Source: Liolophura sinensis
Lineage: Eukaryota; Mollusca; Polyplacophora; Chitonida; Chitonidae
Assembly: GCF_032854445.1 (NCBI RefSeq)
Contig: NC_088301.1
Location: forward strand, 12,150,281-12,214,280
Reading direction: 5' to 3'
Length of the DNA: 64,000 nt
The notes beneath the pieces were generated by a model that searched no databases, was not told the origin of the DNA, and saw nothing but the letters and a program-made list of their open reading frames with translations. Made by a program: the position numbers and the translations under genes. Positions within the stretch are counted from its first letter, which is position 1; each line of letters opens with the position of its first letter. Below are positions 57,515-64,000 of this stretch, piece by piece.

Positions 57515-57990
57515 TCATGATGATCAGCATTACCAATATGGAAGGTCATGATAATCGTTAACACTTACCAATATGGCAGGTTATGGTAATTAGTAACACT
57601 AACCAACATGGCAGGTCATGATAATCGGTAACACTTACCAATATGGCACCTCGTGATAATCGCCAACACGTACTCATATGGCAGGTCATGATAATCCGTA
57701 ACACTTACTAATATGACAGGTCATGATAATCAGTAACACTTACCAAAATGGCAGATCATGATAATCGGTAATACTTTACCAATATGGAAAATCATGTAAG
57801 TCGGTAGCACGTACCATTATGGCAGGTCATGATAATCGGTAACACTTACCAATATGGAACTTCATGATAATCGGTACCACGTACTAATATGGCAGGTCAT
57901 GACAGTCGTCAACACCTCTGATATTGCAGGTCATGGTAATCGGTGACACCAATATGGCAGGTCACGATAATCGATAACACTTACCAGTAT
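57515..57990. repeat. 35-bp minisatellite (GGTCATGATAATCGGTAACA core)
   Basis: About 13 head-to-tail copies of GATAATCGGTAACACTTACC plus AATATGGCAGGTCAT. Unit starts at 57550, 57585, 57620, 57655, 57690 and 57725 show an exact 35-bp period. Later copies contain small indels. The GATNATC palindrome and ATGGCAGGTCAT are the best conserved parts. Confidence 0.95.
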
Positions 57991-58978
57991 GTTGCAGGTG
58001 TTTTGCATGACATCCACTTAGATCCGTTTGGGGTGTACAAATTAGAAATAAAGCATTCACATATGTCTATTAATTTCCATACATCTGACTTTTTAACTTA
58101 CATCCTTACGTCGTATCCTTCATCAATAATCTCAGTGATTTAATAAATTTTGTCTGCATGTAATTAGTGATTCTGAACGTTTATACACAGCATCCACTAA
58201 ATCTTTAATACATGCAGTAGATGTATATATGGCCCATGCTTGTATGGCATACAAATATCTGTAGAATATATATTAAGCAGAGCGCAAAAGCCAGTAATAT
58301 ATTGGGATTATATTATCCAGTCTACTTTCGTGTGTTGCTGTTTGTAATTGAAGGAAATCTTATGCAACGTTTGAGCACAGTCATGGACAACATTACAAAA
58401 GAGTGCACAAGCTCTTTTGAATTGCTGAATTGTGATATTTGGTGAGATTGAAATAACACTGTTAACGCCGCAGGGATGTTTTAATTGTTTGTGTAACAAT
58501 TTGCCATCTTAAATAGCAATTTGCCATCTAAAGCAATAAACCGTTTGATTTCCCTCTGTGTAAGGGGTATAAAAAGCTATCCTGCTATTGTGTAACGGAG
58601 CTTGCTTCTTGCGGGAAATTTCCAGCTACAAAGGATATAAAAAGACCAAGATGCATATTCAAAATGGTTAAAAGCCCTCTGGTCACTGGGCTTTTATGTC
58701 CAAGACTTCAAGGACGAAAGATTCATTTCTAGAGATTGTTAATAAAATTTAATTTGCCGCAAATAGCTTTCATCCAAGCCGATAGCTCAGGGCATGTACC
58801 TCTCTTGGAGAATTGCCACCTATATCGGCCTTGATCGACCGGTCAAAGCATGTAGTTGTGGTAGAAGTGGCTGGGTCATGTGAAAAGTGTGCACATTCCT
58901 ACGGTCCTTCCTCACAGACAGTATCTTTTTTTCTTTACCAGTGCCTCCAGCCACTATTAGTAACATCCTATTGATTTT
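57991..58978. other. Unassigned sequence
   Basis: No gene or repeat recognised. Confidence 0.5.
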
Positions 58979-59035
58979 CATATATATACCTATATATAAA
59001 AATATCTATGATAAGAGCATATGATATGATAATTT

Positions 59036-59120
<85 letters not shown>
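58979..59120. repeat. TA microsatellite
   Basis: A pure TA run of about 80 bp (59041-59120) is preceded by shorter interrupted TA tracts from 58979. Confidence 0.97.
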
Positions 59121-59123
<3 letters not shown>

Positions 59124-59989
59124 ATAACAGCAATATTATGTTGGACATTATTTTCGGAAATTGGTCCTCAGATAACAATGATTCCATTAGGGTTCAAAGT
59201 TCCTTATCTAGTCCTTTGTTGGGTCAGAGTTTCCACTGCGTTGTGAAAGACACCCCATTTCCGGAGATGCCATGTCATATGCATGGTCGTGGAGACTTTG
59301 AGTCACCAAAGACTACAAAATAATATAATGTAAACCATTATACATTTTGTCAAAATGCAGTGTACTTTTAGCCTGTTGTTTCTGTTTGTTCTCTCATTAG
59401 AAGAAAGCATTTCAATGATGGTTGTTATTTTCTTAACCGTTTTGTTGAATAACATTTTACTGACTCATTGTTCGGCTACCTTCATTTTCTTACTGGACAT
59501 TGTTGAAATGATTTACATTATTTTTAGACTGGATGGAGGCTGATTATACTTAATTAATTTTAGCCAGAGTTCATTGGCATGGACAAATGATTCAAAGCTA
59601 CCAACAAATGCGTACTGTTAGCTTATTGAAACAATCTCATTTACATATCAGCACATAATCGAGTAAGCTGACGAAGAACGGCAATGTCTTTTGTATTTTA
59701 CACACCCAAGGGGCTCATAACGGCCAACTAGATATGATATGTCGCGTGATACAAACATTTTCAGCGATTTTTTGGCCGGGGCGATTGGGAGAATTCAATT
59801 TCCAATCACATACCGGTGTTAATAATTTAGATATTTGGGTCATGGGAGCTATGTCGACCTTTTGGGATACATCCGAGCCACGGTTTCCCGGCGAAGTACT
59901 CTTCGGGTTTTTTTTTTTTTTAGAGTATTTGAGATATTGATGTCTAACACACCCAGCGCTGACAGAGAATGCCAGCAAAACTCGGAGGG
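59121..59989. other. Unassigned sequence
   Basis: No gene. Short hydrophobic frame at 59355-59543 (62 codons, leucine/valine rich) without homology; likely chance. Poly-T run at about 59909-59920. Confidence 0.45.
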
Positions 59990-60420
59990 AATTAGATCTA
60001 AAGACGGGTTAGAAGAAAATCTAAAAGGGCTAAAGCAAAAGCGATTTTGGCTGAGGGAAGGTATCGCTCAACACGCTAAAACTGCGGTCTTCGCACGCAT
60101 CAACGACGTGATCTCAGTGAGCACCGAGAGGTTTCAACTGGCCTCGCATTTCCTCCGAATCACTCCTTGGAGGCTCTCACATTTATTTAGCCACCATCTC
60201 TACGCTCTTGTCAGCGGGGCAGGAAATCAAGGGTTTTAATTACATTTAAAGGCATCTGATATTCCCAACGATGGGCCTGGCAAATGAACACTCAGTAGGA
60301 TTATCTGTGAACTTTGGCCAAACGGTTCATCACGGATACCCAGAAACAATGAGACAGCAATGAGACACTGACCGGGTTAAGATGGCTTCAGATTATAACA
60401 GGAATGACTTGTATTAGGTG
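59990..60420. promoter_or_regulatory. Candidate conserved non-coding island (weak)
   Basis: Repeat-free, even-composition sequence with GGGTTTTAATTACATTTAAAGG, TGAACTTTGGCC (nuclear-receptor-like half site) and several palindromic words. A plus-strand frame (59835-60239, 134 codons) runs through part of it and includes LEENLKGLKQKRFWLREG. I cannot assign a family and its N-terminal part crosses a poly-T run. Confidence 0.25.
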
Positions 60421-61182
60421 TTCTTATCACCCACTACCAAACAGCTCTCCGAGGGGATCCAGTTTAAACAGTTTGGGCTTTAGGACTGACCGCCATCGCT
60501 AATAAGACCGGGATGTGGACGATCCGAGCGACATGGCATCGTTTATAGGCTAATGGTACCAAGCTGTCCACTAAGAAAATCCACTAATGGTAATCTGACA
60601 TACATCCCACTGTCGAATACAGTAATCCTAGCAAACGTTTTAAACATGAAACAGTTTGCCATCATCATAAGGTGGACGCCTGGAGCCCTTTGCACAACCC
60701 ATTTCCGAATATTTGTATTTTAAATCAAAATATGAAATACTTTTTTAGAACTTTTCTATGTGGGCCTCAGAAATTTTTGACCATCTCGTGGATTCAAAGG
60801 TGTCCAAACCACAACATCCAGTATCAAAAACCAAGCATTGGGGAATGGTTATAAATTTTGCCTATTCAATTCAAAGTTTAAAAACTCGTCACAATGCCTA
60901 TAGAGACTTTGGTACTGAGAATTAAAACGATCGGACCGATTTGTCTTAAGAAAATAATGATAAAGTGTTATAAAAATAAGCTTTAAAATATTACGTTAAA
61001 GTTTGGCTTAAGTTGGAACGGACTTGGACTTTGTTTTGTTCTTACTGGTACAGATACTACTTGTAAATAGCAATTAGCCCTCACACTATACCGATCCCAT
61101 CATTACGTATATAGTCTATCCTTGTGCCTTAAACGTTCCTATTTTACTATTTTTGTTCTATTTTCTACTTTTCTGTTCTTTA
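60421..61182. other. Unassigned sequence
   Basis: No gene or repeat recognised. Confidence 0.5.
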
Positions 61183-61446
61183 GTGGGCCTTCGTGGCTCA
61201 TTTGGCAAGCGCGCTAGCGCATCGTAATGAACCTGGAGCCTCTCACCAATCGCTGTGAGTTCAAGTCCAGCACATGCTGGCTTCCTCTCTGGCTGTATTT
61301 GGTAAGGTCTTGCAGCAACCTGCGGATGGTCGTGGGTTTCCCCCGGGCTTTGCCCGGTTTTGCCTCACCATACTGTTGGCCGCCGTCGTATAAGTGAAAT
61401 ATTCTTCAGTGCGACGTAAAACACCAATCAAATAAATAAATAAATG
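61183..61446 (+). mobile_element. Full-length tRNA-derived SINE (AAAT tail)
   Basis: Begins GGGCCTTCGTGGCTCATTTG (box A TGGCTCATTTGG), then a box-B-like GAGTTCAAGTCC. The body has CATGCTGGCTTCCTCTCTGG, CAACCTGCGGATGGTCGTGG, TTTCCCCCGGGC and GGCCGCCGTCGTATAAGTG. It ends ACACCAATCAAATAAATAAA. It is the cleanest copy in the window and my reference for naming the others. The layout (tRNA head, conserved body, AAAT tail) fits mollusc SINE families. The exact family name needs a database. Confidence 0.95.
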
Positions 61447-61569
61447 AATTACTATTCTTTATTCTTTGGGCCAAATATATGTATGTAATTTAACTCTTTC
61501 TCATATCCTCTCATTTCCCCCTACATCACTCAGTAATGACTTCGCAATATGTTTTCGGTCTTCAATGTA

Positions 61570-61884
61570 AAGTGAGTGAGTGCTTGGGGTTTACTTAACA
61601 ATTTTTCAGTCATTTGACGACGAAGGAATCCTTAGAGTGCATGTGATGTGCCTCCTTGTTGCAGGGCTGATTTCCACCGCTCTGCATCACTGAGACGCCT
61701 GACCGAAGGCCCGGCCCGCCGTTATACTGACAAGGGTCAACCAGTCGGTGCACTATCCCCTTCATGCTGAACGCAAAGCGAGGAAGTTACAACTTCCTCT
61801 TTTTAAGGTCTTCGGTGTGACTCGACCCAGGATTGACCCTGGATCTACCAAAGCGGACGCTCTACCAACTGCGCTATCGGGGCC
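61570..61884 (-). mobile_element. Full-length tRNA-derived SINE (CACT tail)
   Basis: Read on the minus strand it starts GGCCCCGATAGCGCAGTTGG (box A), has box-B-like GGGTCAATCCTGGG, then AAGACCTTAAAAAGAGGAAG, TCCTCGCTTTGCGTTCAGC, AAGGGGATAGTGCACC and GAAAAATTGTTAAGTAAACC. It ends with a short CACT repeat (61571-61582 on the plus strand). The acceptor and T-arm do not pair as in a real tRNA. It is a different family from the AAAT-tailed SINEs, with its own body and tail, and ends within a few bases of the satellite that follows. Confidence 0.9.
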
Positions 61885-62354
61885 GGTCAATTCACTTTAA
61901 ATGTGATCTTTGCTATGCATTCACTGTAGCGTTTACAGTCTTTCTCTGTGGATTGTATTATATTTTCAGTATGCCTTATTCTATATATATTTCACTGTTT
62001 GCTATTCTATAATTATTTTCACTGTGATCTATATTATATTTTTAAACTTACCGTGACCTTTGATATATTTTCAAGGTTAGCATAGCCTTTGATATATTTT
62101 CACTGTAGTCTTTATTTGACTTTCACTGTGGGCCGTACTACACTTTTTAAACTTCTTTTGGAAATAGGCCTCTATGGTATAGATTTAAAACACTCCTGTG
62201 TGGTCTGCGAGTGGTGTACAAATACCAAACGCTTAGATTCACTGTGGCCCTACATTCGCAGTGGCCCGTGTTACATTTTCATTGTCTTGCACACCTACGT
62301 GTCCTTCCCTTTCATTATGACCTGTGCCATACTTTCGTTTTGACCTATTCTTTA

Positions 62355-62901
62355 TCTTCATAGTGGAAAGTATTCTATTTCCATCGTGTCCTGTACTATA
62401 CTTTCCCTGTGACCTATTCTTTGTCTTCATCGTGGAATGTACTTTATTTTCAGTGTGACCTGTACTATACTTTCCCGGTGACCTATTTTATATCTTCATC
62501 GTGGAATGTACTTTATTTTCAGTGTGACCTGTACTATACTTTTCCCGTGACCTATTTTATATCTTCATCGTGGAATGTACTTTATTTTCAGTGTGACCTG
62601 TACTATACTTTCCCGGTGACCTATTTTATATCTTCATCGTGGAATGTACTTTATTTTCAGTGTGACCTGTACTATACTTTCCCAGTGACCTATTTTATAT
62701 CTTCATCATGGAATGTACTTTATTTTCAGTGTGACCTGTACTATACTTTTCCTGTGACCTATTTTATATCTTCATCGTGGAATGTACTCTATTTCCACTG
62801 TGACCTGTACCACACTTTGTGTGTAATCTATTCGCAATCTTTATCGTGGAATTAACTCTATTTCCATTGTTTACCACACTTTCCCTGTGACCTATTCTAT
62901 A
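62355..62901. repeat. 69-bp trimeric higher-order block of the satellite
   Basis: About eight 69-bp units. Each contains TTCATCGTGGAATGTACTTT, TTCAGTGTGACCTGTACTAT and TTCCCGGTGACCTATTTTAT, each extended to 23 bp. Inner units (62424-62837) are nearly identical to one another, outer ones diverge. This fits recent homogenisation of the centre. Confidence 0.95.
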
Positions 62902-63041
62902 TCTTCACTGTGGAATTTACTATATTTCTTCTGCGTCTTGTATTTTGTCTTCACTGGGTCCTGCAAGATTTTTCCACTATGTTCTGGATTATGCTTTTAA
63001 TGGGCCCGGTACTACATTCCCAGTGTGCTTTGTATTGTGTC

Positions 63042-63600
63042 TTCACTGGGTCCAGTACTATATTCCTGATGTGCTCTGTAATACGACTTCACCAGACCTG
63101 GCTCCGCCAATATTTCTACTGTGCTAAGTCTCATGTCTTCACTGGGTCCAGGACTATATTCCTACTCTGCTGTGTATTATTTTGTTTTTTCACTGGTTCA
63201 GTACCATATTCCTACTGTGCTAAGCCTCATGTATTCACTGGGTCCAGTGCTATATTCCTATTGTACTATGCATTATGACTTCACTGGATCCAGTGCTATA
63301 TTCCTACTGTGCTGTCTATGATGTCTTCACTGGATTCAGTATTATATTCCTATTGTGCTATGTAGTATGACTTCACTGGGTCCAGTGCTATATTCTTATT
63401 GTACTATGCATTATGACCTCACTGGGTCAAGTGCTATATTCCTACTGTGCTGTTTATGATGTCTTCACTGGGTTCAGTATTATATTCTCTTTGTGCTATG
63501 TAGTATGACTTCACTGGGTCCAGTGCTATATTCCTATTGTGCCATATATTATGACTTCAATGGCTCCAGTACTATATTTCTTCTGTGGCACTTTGTTCCA
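63042..63600. repeat. 46-bp dimeric higher-order block of the satellite
   Basis: TTCACTGGGTCCAGTGCTAT and CCTATTGTGCTATGTATTAT, each extended to 23 bp, alternate about 12 times. Units are more diverged than the 69-bp block. BamHI-like GGATCC occurs in some copies. Confidence 0.93.
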
Positions 63601-63635
63601 CTGTATTCTGTATTATACGTTTTATGAGGCCGGTT

Positions 63636-64000
63636 GAATATATCCTTATTAAATTCTCATTGAGATTCATATAATTTAGTTATATGCAATATTTATTTCC
63701 CATTGTAGCCTACACTTGTATTATTTGTTTCAATTATTATATACTGAAATTCTTACCGCAGACTGCAGACTGCAGTCCTTTTTAGTCTGTAATGTACACT
63801 GAGGTCTGTCATGGATTGTGCTTTTTCTTTAATCTTTTTTCATATCTCCACGTATGACTTACATTAAGGTTTATAACTCATGTCACATTAACCTTGGGAG
63901 ATACCAACTATTTCCGTAACATGCATAAATCTGTCTGGCCTAATTTCAAAAAGAATGGAAATACTTGTCCCTCGGCACCATGTTTCCAATTCCGATCGCC
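63636..64000. other. Unassigned sequence at the right edge
   Basis: AT-rich. No gene or clear repeat after the satellite fades out. Confidence 0.5.

Larger units (their letters stand above)
61889..63635. repeat. 23-bp satellite with 69-bp and 46-bp higher-order units
   Basis: The ancestral monomer is about 23 bp (TTCACTGTGACCTATATTAT plus three bases). From 61889 to 62354 single diverged monomers occur. From 62355 to 62901 three monomer variants alternate as an exact 69-bp unit (TCTTCAT starts at 62355, 62424, 62493, 62562, 62631, 62700, 62769 and 62838). From about 63042 to 63600 two other variants alternate as a 46-bp unit (TTCACTGG starts at 63234, 63280, 63326, 63372, 63418, 63464 and 63510). 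The 148-codon frame at 62409-62855 is a by-product, because 69 is divisible by three. Confidence 0.95.

Noticed and set aside
57515-57990. CRISPR-like regular repeat spacing
   Set aside because: Units are contiguous 35-bp tandem repeats with no unique spacers, and the genome is animal.
59835-60239. 134-codon plus-strand frame with LEENLKGLKQKRFWLREG
   Set aside because: The first third crosses a poly-T run and no family is recognisable. Kept only as part of a candidate non-coding island. A protein search would settle it.
61800-61884. tRNA gene on the minus strand
   Set aside because: Box A and box B are present, but acceptor ends and the anticodon arm do not pair. The sequence continues into a SINE body with a CACT tail.
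62409-62855. 148-codon frame with perfect 23-residue protein repeats
   Set aside because: It is a translation of the 69-bp satellite unit. Open only because 69 is a multiple of three and the unit has no stop in that frame; the array continues outside it without coding character.
1-64000. Deeply conserved animal microRNAs
   Set aside because: I looked for the mature sequences of common bilaterian families such as let-7, miR-124, miR-9, miR-71 and miR-184 and saw none. A systematic hairpin and homology scan was not possible.

Overview
The window looks like nuclear DNA of a lophotrochozoan animal, most likely a mollusc. It is AT-rich and intron-like, with no open frame longer than about 220 codons outside repeats. 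It carries many tRNA-derived SINEs whose 3' ends read ...AAACACCAATCAAATAAATAAAT, a tail type I associate with gastropod and bivalve genomes. It also has a second SINE type with a CACT-repeat tail and a decayed non-LTR retrotransposon. No intact protein-coding gene, rRNA, true tRNA gene or CRISPR array is visible. The species call is inference.

Left part (1-16 kb). SINE pieces lie at 0.4, 1.4, 1.7, 4.7/5.2, 11.3 and 15.0 kb. There is a 22-bp minisatellite (2.7-3.2 kb), a TA microsatellite (3.7 kb) and a 29-bp minisatellite arranged mostly as 58-bp dimers (8.2-8.6 kb). Two short elements with long terminal inverted repeats are present. Family A (4.8-5.2 kb) sits inside a split SINE, and family B lies at 6.5-6.8 kb. 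Each has a second copy in the opposite orientation, at 38.3 kb and 47.5 kb. A short reverse-transcriptase remnant lies at 14.8 kb. A 36-codon exon-like C-terminus ends at 9106.

Middle part (16-39 kb). This is mostly unassigned, intron-like sequence with SINEs, small tandem duplications and a pair of inverted AT-rich arrays (23.6-24.2 kb). The largest element is a minus-strand LINE from about 34.58 down to 31.97 kb. Its endonuclease, linker and reverse-transcriptase segments can be read but are broken by frameshifts and stops, and the catalytic FADD box reads FAND.

Right part (39-64 kb). Several 0.3-0.8 kb islands have more even base composition, few simple repeats and homeodomain-, Sox- or Onecut-like sites. 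They could be conserved non-coding regulatory elements of a gene desert, but this rests on composition and motifs only. A 35-bp minisatellite (57.5-58.0 kb), a long TA tract (59 kb) and two full-length SINEs (61.2 and 61.6-61.9 kb) follow. The end of the window holds a 1.75-kb satellite with an ancestral 23-bp monomer organised into a 69-bp trimer block and then a 46-bp dimer block.

The main story is repeat biology: modular SINEs, two non-autonomous inverted-repeat families, a dead LINE and several tandem arrays with higher-order structure, in what appears to be intergenic or intronic DNA. I found no convincing new gene system.
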